32,384 nucleotides of DNA from a candidate division Zixibacteria bacterium SM23_81 (GCA_001304015.1 LJUY01000056.1:1-32384); one strand, 5' to 3'. Shown: positions 1 through 8,191, numbered from the stretch's first letter. A program made the numbers and translations. The notes: a model not told the origin generated them from the sequence alone.

Positions 1-99
1 TGGCACACCGATAACGACCTGGTTAACGACAACGACATCGCCGACAACGTCCGAGAGATCGATCACAAGCTTTTTTTTGTGACAAAAGTTAACTTTTAA
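1..99 (+). CDS. 3' end of a probable outer-membrane beta-barrel protein (partial)
   Basis: The first reading frame is open from the first base to a TAA at 97-99 and encodes 32 residues. The tail ends KLFFVTKVNF, an alternating hydrophobic strand closing on a terminal Phe. That is the usual signature of the last strand of an outer-membrane barrel recognised by BamA. The next gene also ends in Phe (FVEVIF) and starts about 20 bases later, so the two may be co-transcribed. Only the tail is visible, so the barrel class (porin, TonB-dependent receptor or other) cannot be told. A chance open frame of 32 codons is possible, but the barrel-like end and the position just before a same-strand gene argue for a real gene. 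Confidence 0.6.
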   Translation, partial: WHTDNDLVNDNDIADNVREIDHKLFFVTKVNF

Positions 100-120
100 G
101 GCGGGTTTCCTCTGGAGAAC

Positions 121-2334
121 ATGATGATGGCAAAACAACTTGGTTTGATGACCATCTTTTTAGCCCTGGTGTGCCTCATCGGCCCACCTCGGGCTCTTGG
201 GGCTGAGGAAGATCTGGCTCCCAGTGTGGAAAATGGCCTGGTGAAGTTCTCATGTCGAGCTCCCCAAGCCGGTGCGGTGTATCTGGCCGGATCGTTCAAC
301 GGCTGGAACGCTCAGGCCAACCTGATGGACAGGGGCGACGGCGGCATCTGGCGACTATCCCTACCCCTCCAGGCGGGGCGGCATGAATACAAGTTCGTCA
401 TCGACGGCGCTTGGACTACGGACCCCAACGCCTTCGAGACGGGTCCCGACGGTTTCGGCGGCGAGAATGCGGTGCTGGTTCTCACTGGCTCTGGGGAAAA
501 CTTGCAGATTGTGGTATCTGAGAAGGGTCCCACGCCCGTGGTGGCTGCCCTGGAGAGAAGTGTCCTACCATACGTCAGCGGCCAGTACCTCACCACCCTG
601 CTCACACGGCGCAACCCAGAGGACGACAACCGATTCAGCCTGACCAGGCCGCAGCATGACATCCGGCTGGATTTTTCTATGGACATCGGAAGCGGGGTTT
701 CCGCCTGGGCCGAGACCAAGATCAACACGCTGGATGATGATCCCACCCTGAGGCTCCACCGGGCCCACATGGTGGTGGACCTGAAATATTATCGCTTGCT
801 CCCTTATCACAACGAGCTGGTGGTGGAGTTCGACGATCCCTTTGCCTTGGTGGGCAAGATTGGCGATATGGCCGATCCCTTTGGGGAGAACACCCAGGGC
901 ATCGTGCTCACATCCTCGTCCATCTCGGCCCACACCCTGGGCATGGCCAAGTTGGCCAAAGAGGCGGGCACAAACCTGCTGGCCTTCTACGCCGACGATG
1001 AAAGAGAGGTCGACCGGACGGGATTGCGGTTCAAGGTGGGCGAACTTCCCTCGGTGGGCATCTCCTTTCTGCGAATCAAACCGGTCCAGGCGGTGCCTGT
1101 TCTCACCGAGCGGACCATCGCCGGCGTCAACCAAAAGAACTGGGCTTTTCTACCCAGCAGTTGGTGGCGACAGTTCTATTCTCAATACTACGATTCTACC
1201 GGCACAGACACCAAAAGCAATGACGTAAATTACAATTTTCACTTCACAAAGTTCCAGGTTGACCGCGAGGCAGACAAGACCTACGCGGTAGACCTGAGGG
1301 TTCCCATTCTCTCCAAGAACCTCGTTTTCTTTGGGGAAATAGCCCTGCGCCGTTATCCCGCCTGGAACGCCATCTCGGATGTTCACACCTTCAAGACTCA
1401 GACCGGTGCTGAGGTCAGCGACACCAGCGCTGTCATCTTTGACGAGAAGTACGATGTCGATCGATTTACGGGAGGCATCGTGGCACGACTCAACGAGGCT
1501 TTGGAATTGGAACTCAGTTACGAGCTGGAAAAGGGCCAGGTGACCACAAACCTGGGAAGGGAACGAGACGATCCCGTGACATACGAGCCCCAGATCACCT
1601 TGCTGAAGGGGCGAGCACAGTGGCAGGCTCCCTCCCTTTGGCTGCTGGAGGAGCCGGAGATCACCTTGCAGGTCATGCTGGAAGATGCGGATCTCATCAA
1701 CGGATTCACTTATGGAGAGCACTGGGCCTTCTATGAGTACCCACGCTATGATCGATATGGATACATCAACAACTTTCATGACTTATACTTAAGAGATGTC
1801 AAGCAAACCCTAACGCTGCAGTCCATTGTGGCCTTTTATTCCCTGGGCCAGTGGCGCTGCAAGCTGGATGGTAAATATCACCGCTACACCTTGGAGCAGT
1901 TAGATGTAGCCGGCGGAGCTCTAACTCAGGAGGACATCTCTTTGCAGACAACAGAGATTTTCCTAGACACGGAATTCCCCATCATCGGCCACGTCTGGGG
2001 TGGGGCCAACCTCCGCTTTCAGATCTACGACCTCAGCAGCGATGAGGCGCTCTACTTCCGCCGTTATTATGGAAACCCGTATCTTGAGGTGGCCTATCGT
2101 CCCACCTCCAAGATGCAGTTTATCCTGGGCTGGGGGGTCAATCCCGTGGATCTATTCGACCGATACCGACGGCCCAAGGGGAGACGAGATTTCCTGGTCC
2201 AGGAGATCGACACGCGCAGCAGCGTGCCAAACTACAGTAAGGAGAACGACTATAAATTGGAACTGGTCCAACGGGCCGAAAATGCCCTGGAGGATGAACA
2301 CCGTCTGACGGCATTTGTTGAGGTGATTTTCTAG
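121..2334 (+). CDS. Outer-membrane beta-barrel protein with N-terminal CBM48 glycogen-binding domain
   Basis: This 737-residue protein has a signal peptide (about residues 1-28, ending near ALGA) and a CBM48/AMPK-type glycogen-binding domain at about 40-121. The domain carries the family marks YLAGSFNGW, YKFVIDG and DGFGG. A linker follows, and from about 150 to the end comes a long run of alternating strands rich in Tyr, Trp and Arg, ending in AFVEVIF. The terminal Phe and strand pattern indicate an outer-membrane barrel. CBM48 binds alpha-1,4/1,6 glucans and is mostly known from intracellular enzymes, so joining it to a barrel is unusual. A role as glucan-binding porin or surface anchor is inference. 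Three ATG codons in a row open the gene; the GGAG at 114-117 is best spaced for the third (127). The stop overlaps the next start. Confidence 0.8.
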   Translation: MMMAKQLGLMTIFLALVCLIGPPRALGAEEDLAPSVENGLVKFSCRAPQAGAVYLAGSFNGWNAQANLMDRGDGGIWRLSLPLQAGRHEYKFVIDGAWTTDPNAFETGPDGFGGENAVLVLTGSGENLQIVVSEKGPTPVVAALERSVLPYVSGQYLTTLLTRRNPEDDNRFSLTRPQHDIRLDFSMDIGSGVSAWAETKINTLDDDPTLRLHRAHMVVDLKYYRLLPYHNELVVEFDDPFALVGKIGDMADPFGENTQGIVLTSSSISAHTLGMAKLAKEAGTNLLAFYADDEREVDRTGLRFKVGELPSVGISFLRIKPVQAVPVLTERTIAGVNQKNWAFLPSSWWRQFYSQYYDSTGTDTKSNDVNYNFHFTKFQVDREADKTYAVDLRVPILSKNLVFFGEIALRRYPAWNAISDVHTFKTQTGAEVSDTSAVIFDEKYDVDRFTGGIVARLNEALELELSYELEKGQVTTNLGRERDDPVTYEPQITLLKGRAQWQAPSLWLLEEPEITLQVMLEDADLINGFTYGEHWAFYEYPRYDRYGYINNFHDLYLRDVKQTLTLQSIVAFYSLGQWRCKLDGKYHRYTLEQLDVAGGALTQEDISLQTTEIFLDTEFPIIGHVWGGANLRFQIYDLSSDEALYFRRYYGNPYLEVAYRPTSKMQFILGWGVNPVDLFDRYRRPKGRRDFLVQEIDTRSSVPNYSKENDYKLELVQRAENALEDEHRLTAFVEVIF

Positions 2335-2744
2335 TGAAGCGGCATGTTAACTCGTTGATCTTTATAGTTTTCGTGGGGCTTCTGATAGGTAGCAACCTTT
2401 TAGCCTGCAGTGCCATGCAGGCCATCAAGGATCGCCTTCCGCCACCTCATCGAGTGGAAGGTGGCATCCTGTTTCAATACGATGCCCCTGCGGCCCAGCG
2501 GGTCAATCTGGCCGGCGAGTTCAACGACTGGGGCGGCACGCTCATCGGACCCCTAGACCCCAGCCGCGATCCCATGACCAAGAATGAAAAGGGCATCTGG
2601 GAGATCGTCATCCCCCTCAAACCAGGCCGGTACGAGTACAAGTTCGTTCTAGATGGAGGGGTAGTCTGGAAACACGACCCCAACAACGCGGAGCGGGTAG
2701 ACGACGGTTTCGGGGGATACAATTCGGTGATCGTCATCAAGTAG
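2334..2744 (+). CDS. CBM48 glycogen-binding lipoprotein
   Basis: This 136-residue protein is almost entirely one CBM48 domain behind a lipoprotein signal. The lipobox LLAC puts the acylated Cys near residue 25. The domain runs from about 45 to the end, with LAGEFNDW, YEYKFVLDG and DGFGGYNSVIVI. It has no catalytic domain, so it is probably a membrane-tethered alpha-glucan-binding protein, comparable in role though not in fold to SusE/SusF (inference). The start is GTG inside the sequence TAGTG: the first G is also the last base of the upstream stop, and GAGGTGA at 2320-2326 is the ribosome site. This arrangement implies translational coupling to the barrel gene. Compared with the other CBM48 copies here it has a short insertion between the first and second strands. 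Confidence 0.85.
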   Translation: MKRHVNSLIFIVFVGLLIGSNLLACSAMQAIKDRLPPPHRVEGGILFQYDAPAAQRVNLAGEFNDWGGTLIGPLDPSRDPMTKNEKGIWEIVIPLKPGRYEYKFVLDGGVVWKHDPNNAERVDDGFGGYNSVIVIK

Positions 2745-3012
2745 CATCATGGAATAAACGGAGAATGCGGAAGGGAATGGAAAGAGTGGAATCATGGAAA
2801 GAATGGAAATGATGGAAGCAGTTGAAAGAATAGAATCATGGAAAAGGTGGAAATTTACCTCTGCTGCGGAAGGGTTCCATGTCTTTCCATAGTTTCATGA
2901 CTTAGTTTCTCTTTGGTTTGGCATTGTTCCGTAGTTTCCGTTTTTTCCATATGTTTCTATGATTCATTTTTTCCGTTGTTTCCACGATTCTTTTTTGAGC
3001 CTTGCCATGTGA
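2745..3012. repeat. Degenerate purine-rich/pyrimidine-rich ATGGAA repeat patch
   Basis: The gap between the CBM48 lipoprotein and the next gene is built of short degenerate repeats. From about 2760 to 2862 the + strand repeats GGAATGGAAAG- and GAATCATGGAAA-like units, nearly all purine. From about 2875 to 2995 it repeats the complement sense (TTTCCAT, TTTCTATGATTC, TTTCCACGATTC). The two halves are roughly complementary over about 100 bases each and could fold as a long imperfect hairpin. No coding potential was recognised. Confidence 0.6.
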
Positions 3013-3030
3013 AAAGGGGTGATGCGCCAG

Positions 3031-4065
3031 ATGAAAAGAATCCCTCTGCCCATTTCGCTGATGATTTTGACGCTGATGATTCCTCTGTTGATAGCCGGTT
3101 GTGAGGACAAGGTCAACCCCATCTCGCCCCACTGGAGAACCTGGAAAAATGGAGATACAGTACCCGGTTACGTCCTAGCGCAACCCTCGGGAAGCCGAGC
3201 CGATGTGGAAGCAAAGGCTCAGATGTGGGACAACTACTGGGCACTGGAGTTGGCTGTCGATCTAAATACTGGTAACAACGACGATAACATTTTCACCTTA
3301 GGTGAAGATGTGGTCTTTTCTCTCTATATCTCCAATGAATCAAATGATATCTGGAATGGCGTTCATCTGATACACCTAGTCTATAAATTTCCTGATTATT
3401 TCCCCTGCGAGTGGGCACCAGATACTGTTAGCGTCTTTGACCTCAAAGCATGGGATATTGAATCCCCAACCATCGATGGAGATGGCAGCGACGTCATCTG
3501 GCAAACTCTTCAACACAACGAAGTAAAATGGGAAACCAAGCTGGAGATGTCCGGTGTTTCTGGAGATAATGGTCTTAACGAAGCCTTTCTCATCGCCGCA
3601 CACGATAGTTCTAAAATCTACTTCAAGCTGGCCTGGCCGGATCCCAATGCTACGGCGGACATGGCCAAGGACATGTGGCATTACGATGGACACACCAAAT
3701 GGTCGAGAGGCAGCGAGGAGGAGGATATGGTCATGTTTCTCTTCCCCACCGAGCAAGCTCCTACCGATTGGGAGATTCTCGGTGGAGCCACCTTCTTCCC
3801 AGGAGAGGAACATCCGGCCGATGGCTGGGTGAATGTCTGGAGGTGGCACGCCGGACTGACCAACCCAATGGGATGGGCCGATGATCTCCTGGCCACGGCC
3901 TCGGGACTCGAGGAAGACGAAGGCGTCAGCGGTTACTGGGAAAACGACGATTCAGCAAAATTCTATCCACCATTCGTCCAGGACCCAACCATCGAGCCCA
4001 GCTCTGGCTGGGAGGTGCTACTGGAAAGCGAGGCCATTGCTTTCGAGGAAACGTTGCGGCCATAA
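3031..4065 (+). CDS. Lipoprotein with ethylbenzene-dehydrogenase-gamma/DOMON-like (EB_dh) domain
   Basis: The protein has about 344 residues, with a signal ending in the lipobox IAGC, so it is probably an exported lipoprotein. The middle and C-terminal parts resemble the EB_dh haem-binding domain family: IDGDGSDVIWQ near the domain start, then IYFKLAWPDPNA, then an acidic EEEDMVMFLF stretch. In that family the domain binds haem b in DMSO-reductase-like enzymes, but related DOMON/CBM9 folds bind sugars. Here the neighbours are glucan proteins and no oxidoreductase is near, so sugar binding is at least as likely (inference). GTG 3019 and ATG 3022 are also in frame; ATG 3031 is chosen because AAGGGG at 3014-3019 is best spaced for it. 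The next gene starts 13 bases after the stop, so the two look like an operon pair. Confidence 0.65.
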   Translation: MKRIPLPISLMILTLMIPLLIAGCEDKVNPISPHWRTWKNGDTVPGYVLAQPSGSRADVEAKAQMWDNYWALELAVDLNTGNNDDNIFTLGEDVVFSLYISNESNDIWNGVHLIHLVYKFPDYFPCEWAPDTVSVFDLKAWDIESPTIDGDGSDVIWQTLQHNEVKWETKLEMSGVSGDNGLNEAFLIAAHDSSKIYFKLAWPDPNATADMAKDMWHYDGHTKWSRGSEEEDMVMFLFPTEQAPTDWEILGGATFFPGEEHPADGWVNVWRWHAGLTNPMGWADDLLATASGLEEDEGVSGYWENDDSAKFYPPFVQDPTIEPSSGWEVLLESEAIAFEETLRP

Positions 4066-4078
4066 GGGGAGGCAAAAG

Positions 4079-4870
4079 ATGTTTCATGGCAAAAGGCTCT
4101 GGCTTCGGGCGCTCGTTGTGGTGATTTTCCTCGCCGGGACTCTGCCAGCGGCGGGAGAGCAGATCCTCTTTCAGGCCAAAGACCCCTCTGGAGATGATAC
4201 CGGAGACGGCGACTACGTCTACCCCACTCACGAGGCCTTCGGGCAGGGCGGGCAGGCGGACATTCTCAGCTGCACCATTTCCCGAGATGAAGGAAACTTC
4301 ATGGTGCAGATGAGTTTTCGAGATCTGGTGGATCCTTGGCATGTAGGCAATAGACTCTCCTTCGTGGCCATTGCCGTAGATACCTCAGAAGGAGGCGATG
4401 ACCAGTTAAGGCACAACGCCAGTGCCTACCTGGAAAATTCCAGCGAATTTCAAATCTTCATGGCCGGCGATACCTGCGAGATTCTGGACGCTCAAGGCAA
4501 CAGAGTTCCCACTGAGGCCGTCTGCGATGTCGACAACGAGAAGAACATCATGACACTGACAGTCCCCCAAAGAGACATCGGGATGCCCACCGAGAGTTGG
4601 AAGTACACCATCGCCGTGGGCCTACAGGATGACTATGGGGCTGGCGGACTGGGGGATTTTCGCATGGTGGAAGCCCAGGCTCAGGAGTGGAGGGGAGGAG
4701 GGGGAGTGGCGGAGCTGGACATCAATCCTAATGTCTATGATTTGATCCTGCCGCAGGAACCCAAAAAGGTGATGGGGCTTTTTAAGGGAAAATCCAAGAC
4801 CCAGGAGGAAATTCTGGGGTCATACAACCTTGACAAAGGAAAGTACGTAGTCTTGCCATCGGCGAATTGA
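4079..4870 (+). CDS. Secreted Glucodextran_C-like domain protein
   Basis: This 263-residue protein has an N-terminal signal peptide (FHGKRLWLRALVVVIFLAG, cleavage after about residue 30). The rest matches the C-terminal binding module of glucodextranase: DPSGDDTGDGDYVYPT at the start, then FRDLVDPWHVGNRLS, then a late GGGGVAELDINPNVYDLI block. The same domain closes the GH57 enzyme at 8192-11548, and both end in a near-identical tail (TQEEILGSY here, SQEEILGAY there). In known enzymes the module helps hold the protein at the surface or on glucan. Here it stands alone without a catalytic domain. ATG 4079 follows GGGGAGG. A longer in-frame upstream reading exists but overlaps the previous gene and lacks a signal sequence at its start. 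Confidence 0.75.
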   Translation: MFHGKRLWLRALVVVIFLAGTLPAAGEQILFQAKDPSGDDTGDGDYVYPTHEAFGQGGQADILSCTISRDEGNFMVQMSFRDLVDPWHVGNRLSFVAIAVDTSEGGDDQLRHNASAYLENSSEFQIFMAGDTCEILDAQGNRVPTEAVCDVDNEKNIMTLTVPQRDIGMPTESWKYTIAVGLQDDYGAGGLGDFRMVEAQAQEWRGGGGVAELDINPNVYDLILPQEPKKVMGLFKGKSKTQEEILGSYNLDKGKYVVLPSAN

Positions 4871-4913
4871 GGACATGCCATAGGTCATTCGGCAGCAATA
4901 ATAAGGAGACATA

Positions 4914-5108
4914 ATGCATAGTGAAAAGAGGCGCAGGGGCGCAGAATTCTTAGCCAGACTGGGTATCATCGGAGAGTTGCTACGAGCTCTATGGCGGAGG
5001 AAATTGTGGTGGATCATACCGATGATAGTGGTGCTGGTGCTCTTTGCGGCGCTGCTTATCTTCGCTCAGGGCTCAGCTGTGGCTCCCTTTATCTACACGT
5101 TGTTCTAG
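4914..5108 (+). CDS. DUF5989 family small membrane protein
   Basis: This 64-residue protein has a basic N-terminus (KRRRG), a conserved-looking LWRRKLWWIIPM stretch and one transmembrane segment (about 36-55). It ends in GSAVAPFIYTLF. The pattern fits DUF5989, a family commonly found next to carbamoyltransferase and SxtJ genes, and exactly those two genes follow. Its molecular role is not established. It is likely an inner-membrane partner of the carbamoyltransferase. AAGGAGA at 4903-4909 is a good ribosome site for ATG 4914. It lies 43 bases after the preceding gene with no terminator visible between them. Confidence 0.75.
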   Translation: MHSEKRRRGAEFLARLGIIGELLRALWRRKLWWIIPMIVVLVLFAALLIFAQGSAVAPFIYTLF

Positions 5109-5127
5109 ACGATATGAGGAGATTCAT

Positions 5128-5646
5128 ATGGATTTCGTAACTGGCTTGGCACTGGTGTTATTGACACTTGTGGGATATTCCAGTGGAACTGTGCTGGGAG
5201 GTAGGGGAAGGCGAGTGGTCCCTGGACTGCTCGATCTCGCCGTCGTGGCGATCCTATGGGTTGGAGCTCTGGGAACGCGGCCATCTTTAGGGAAGATGCT
5301 AGCTATCCTCGTCTGGATAGCCGTGGGCATAACAGTGGGCGCAGCGCTGACAGCTCTGCGCCGCAGAAGATATCCCCAAGTTAGCCAAAAGGAGTCTGTA
5401 AAAGCCAAAAACGCTCGTGGATTGCGCCGATGGTGGCAGGTCTGGAAGGCATTTGCTGCAGAGATGGGGAACTTCCAGGGCCGCGCCCTCTTGGCCTTCT
5501 TTTACTTCATCATCGTCACGCCTTTCGGAGTTCCGGTACGTTTTTTTAGCGATCCCTTACGCCTACGTAAGGCAAAGGGTAGTTCATTCTGGTTGGAGCA
5601 ACAGCCTGCAAGCGCGACCTTAGAGAAGGCCAGGGAACAGTTCTGA
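5128..5646 (+). CDS. SxtJ-like multi-spanning membrane protein
   Basis: This 172-residue protein has three hydrophobic segments near residues 4-22, 34-50 and 56-77. A basic linker (RRRRYP onward) and a fourth segment at about 119-138 follow. After that comes PFGVPVRFFSDPLRL and then SSFWLEQ, which resembles the C-terminal end of SxtJ-family proteins. SxtJ is known only as a membrane protein encoded beside carbamoyltransferases, and its biochemical role is unclear. ATG 5128 follows GAGGAG at the right distance, 19 bases after the DUF5989 stop. A TTG start at 5044 would add 28 residues but overlaps the previous gene. The SxtJ assignment rests on the C-terminal third and on context; the first three segments may be a lineage-specific addition. 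Confidence 0.6.
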   Translation: MDFVTGLALVLLTLVGYSSGTVLGGRGRRVVPGLLDLAVVAILWVGALGTRPSLGKMLAILVWIAVGITVGAALTALRRRRYPQVSQKESVKAKNARGLRRWWQVWKAFAAEMGNFQGRALLAFFYFIIVTPFGVPVRFFSDPLRLRKAKGSSFWLEQQPASATLEKAREQF

Positions 5647-5663
5647 TATTTTATGGGGGAATT

Positions 5664-7457
5664 ATGTATATTCTGGGAGTATCCTGTTTTTATCACGATT
5701 CGGCGGCGGCTCTCATCAAGGAAGGGGTCCTGATCGCTGCGTCACAGGAAGAACGCTTCAGCCGGATCAAGCACGATTATGGCTTTCCGAAACATGCCAT
5801 TCAGTTCTGCCTGCGTCAGGCCGGAATCAGCGCAAGTGATTTGGATTATGTGGTTTTCTACGAAAAACCGTTGGTGAAGTTCGAGCGCATCTTACTCAGC
5901 ACGCTTAGTACCTTTCCTCGATCCTGGCATACTTTCGGCGAAGCCATGATCACCTGGTTCGACCAGAAATTGTGGATTAAGTCACATTTAATGCGAGAGC
6001 TTGATATCCCTCGCGAAAAAGTGCTCTTTACCGATCATCACATGGCCCATGCTGCCAGCACCTTCTTCTGCTCACCTTTCAAAGAAGCAGCCATCATGAC
6101 TGTGGATGGAGTGGGTGAGTGGAATACGGCCACGATGGGATGGGGACGGGCCAGTTGGGAAGATGGCAGCACCAACGAAATCACCCTGACTCAGGAGCAG
6201 CGTTTCCCTCACTCGCTGGGCCTTCTCTATTCGGCCTTTACCGCCTTTTTGGGCTTTAGGGTCAACAATGGCGAGTACAAGGTGATGGGCATGGCGCCCT
6301 ATGGTCAACCCCGTTTCGTAGAGGACATTTATAAACATCTCATCACAGTACATGATGACGGCAGCTTCTACCTGAACATGGATTATTTCCTCTACCACTA
6401 CTCGCCGGAGAAAAGCTTCAGTGACAAATTTATACGCCTTTTCGGCGAACCTCGAGTACGAGACTCCCTGTTTATCACCACCCTGACCAACCCGGACAAG
6501 GCAGACCCTCATGACACACTCGTGCAGCAAAACCAACATTATGCCGACGTGGCGGCCAGCATCCAGAGAGTGACCGAGGAGACGTTGCTCAAAATGGCCA
6601 ATGCTCTCCATCGGCAAACGGGGATGAAAAGACTTTGCATGGCTGGTGGTGTAGCGCTCAATTCAGTAGCAAATGGGCGTATTCTTAAGGAAACCCCCTT
6701 TGATGACATCTACATACAGCCAGCGGCGGGAGATGCCGGTGGGGCATTGGGGGCAGCGCTCTATGTTTACCATGTACTATTGCATCAACCCCGGCAGTTC
6801 GTGCTAGAGCACACTTTCTGGGGGCAGGAGTATGGAGACAAGGAAATAAAAGCCACCTTGGATCGGGTGGGTGCCATCTACGAATACCTACCAGATGATG
6901 ACATGTTGCTGAGCAAGGCGGCAGAAGCGCTGGTTGATGGCAAGGTAGTCGGCTTCCATCAGGGACGATTCGAGTGGGGACCAAGAGCGTTAGGCAACCG
7001 TTCCATACTCGCGGATCCACGCCGCGCAGAGATGAAGGACATCGTGAACAGCAAGATCAAGTTTCGGGAGCCATTCCGACCATTTGCGCCCGTCATTCTG
7101 GAGGAACAAGCGACTGATTTCTTCGAGGGACTGACGGAACCAGAGCGTCTTTACCCAGCACGGTATATGTTGCTGGTATTGCCCTGGAAGGGTGAGGCCG
7201 GGAACCTCATTCCAGCAGTCAATCACATGGGCACGGGGCGATTGCAGACGCTTCGTCGGGAATGGAATCCCCGCTACTACCAAATAGTAAGAAAGTTCGG
7301 AGAGGCCACTGGAGTACCAGTTTTGATGAACACCTCCTTCAACCTTCGGGGCGAGCCCATTGTAAGCAGTCCCGCAGATGCGTGGAACACATTTTCTAAA
7401 AGTGGAATCGATGCCTTGGTGTTAGGGCAATATTGGGTGTCAAAAGATGGATCCTAA
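5664..7457 (+). CDS. Carbamoyltransferase, NodU/CmcH/SxtI family
   Basis: This 597-residue cytoplasmic enzyme has the family's two domains. The N-terminal domain (about 1-370) has the ASKHA-type ATP fold of TsaD/HypF: HDSAA at 11-15, the metal-binding-like DHHMAHA at 124-130, DGVGEW from 148, MGMAPYG near 208, MAGGVALN near 326 and GDAGG at 356-360. The C-terminal domain (about 395-595) has GPRALGNRS at 439-447, FREPFRPFAP and VLMNTSFNLRGEP. Such enzymes make carbamoyl-adenylate from carbamoyl phosphate and ATP, then carbamoylate a hydroxyl on a sugar or natural product. The acceptor cannot be told from sequence; a surface glycan is plausible. ATG 5664 lies 17 bases after the SxtJ-like gene. 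Length and key motifs are complete, so it should be active. Confidence 0.93.
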   Translation: MYILGVSCFYHDSAAALIKEGVLIAASQEERFSRIKHDYGFPKHAIQFCLRQAGISASDLDYVVFYEKPLVKFERILLSTLSTFPRSWHTFGEAMITWFDQKLWIKSHLMRELDIPREKVLFTDHHMAHAASTFFCSPFKEAAIMTVDGVGEWNTATMGWGRASWEDGSTNEITLTQEQRFPHSLGLLYSAFTAFLGFRVNNGEYKVMGMAPYGQPRFVEDIYKHLITVHDDGSFYLNMDYFLYHYSPEKSFSDKFIRLFGEPRVRDSLFITTLTNPDKADPHDTLVQQNQHYADVAASIQRVTEETLLKMANALHRQTGMKRLCMAGGVALNSVANGRILKETPFDDIYIQPAAGDAGGALGAALYVYHVLLHQPRQFVLEHTFWGQEYGDKEIKATLDRVGAIYEYLPDDDMLLSKAAEALVDGKVVGFHQGRFEWGPRALGNRSILADPRRAEMKDIVNSKIKFREPFRPFAPVILEEQATDFFEGLTEPERLYPARYMLLVLPWKGEAGNLIPAVNHMGTGRLQTLRREWNPRYYQIVRKFGEATGVPVLMNTSFNLRGEPIVSSPADAWNTFSKSGIDALVLGQYWVSKDGS

Positions 7458-7617
7458 ACAAAATGAGCATCACACAGGATGGTGAATGTTCACACAACAA
7501 ATGAGTAATTAAGAAGTTAAGATTCTCCCTGCCTGGGCTAGCCACCAGGATTCTGGCGATTCCTGAGATCACCAGGTGGGCGGCGGGCTGGCGCCTCCCA
7601 TAACAGATGAGGAGGGT

Positions 7618-8010
7618 ATGATGAAGAGGTGGTCAACCTTCCTGGTTGCCATCTTGGCCTTGGTCATGCTGGTTGGCTGCGCTGGTACCAAAAAGGCCGC
7701 CGTGGTGGAGAAAGGCACGGCGACGGCCGTGGGCCCCAAGGTCACCTCGGAGGGGACTTTGTTCAGCTTCAAGGCCCCGGCGGGCACCAAGGCCGTTTAT
7801 CTGGCCGGCGAGTTCAATGGCTGGAGACCGGATCTTGACTTGATGAGCGATGAGGATGGTGACGGTGTCTGGACCATCGCGTATCCTCTGGACTCAGGGA
7901 CTTATCAGTACAAGTTCGTCGCCGACGGTCGGTGGTTTCAAGATCCCAACAATCCCAAGGCGGCGCCAGATGGCTTTGGTGGAAATAACTCTGTGTTAGT
8001 AGTCCCCTAA
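7618..8010 (+). CDS. CBM48 glycogen-binding lipoprotein (second copy)
   Basis: This 130-residue lipoprotein opens with KRWSTFLVAILALVM and the lipobox VGC. A single CBM48 domain fills about residues 42-130: YLAGEFNGW, YQYKFVADG, DPNNP and DGFGGNNSVLVV. Like the product of 2334-2744 it has no catalytic part and probably serves as a tethered alpha-glucan-binding protein. The sequence is closer to the CBM48 of the following GH57 enzyme (shared spacing, DPNNP) than to the first lipoprotein. Two adjacent ATGs (7618, 7621) both fit GAGGAGGG at 7609-7616. A strong terminator lies 20 bases downstream, so the gene ends a transcript. Confidence 0.85.
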   Translation: MMKRWSTFLVAILALVMLVGCAGTKKAAVVEKGTATAVGPKVTSEGTLFSFKAPAGTKAVYLAGEFNGWRPDLDLMSDEDGDGVWTIAYPLDSGTYQYKFVADGRWFQDPNNPKAAPDGFGGNNSVLVVP

Positions 8011-8031
8011 GAATCGATGGTTTGGCCGATC

Positions 8032-8080
8032 ATAAGGGGTTAGCGGGCCAGGATGGCGCTCGCTAACCCCTTATTCTATT
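8032..8080 (+). terminator. Strong intrinsic terminator after the CBM48 lipoprotein
   Basis: ATAAGGGGTTAGCG at 8032-8045 and its exact complement CGCTAACCCCTTAT at 8061-8074 form a perfect 14-bp stem with a 15-base loop. A short T-rich tail follows. The stem is nearly symmetric, but only + strand genes flank it. It separates the upstream genes from the GH57 gene, which therefore needs its own promoter. Confidence 0.85.
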
Positions 8081-8191
8081 AAAGCCTTCCTTTGAGGATC
8101 CGGTGGAAAAACGAATAGTGAAAGCGCATGATAACCCCAAAGCTTGTGGCGACATGATCTTCAAGTCTGTTATCCGGAAAGGAGGCCATGG

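Noticed and set aside
3031-4065. Subunit of a DMSO-reductase-type redox enzyme, from the EB_dh-like domain
   Set aside because: No molybdenum enzyme or iron-sulfur subunit gene is nearby, and the context is glucan metabolism; the domain is kept but not the redox role.
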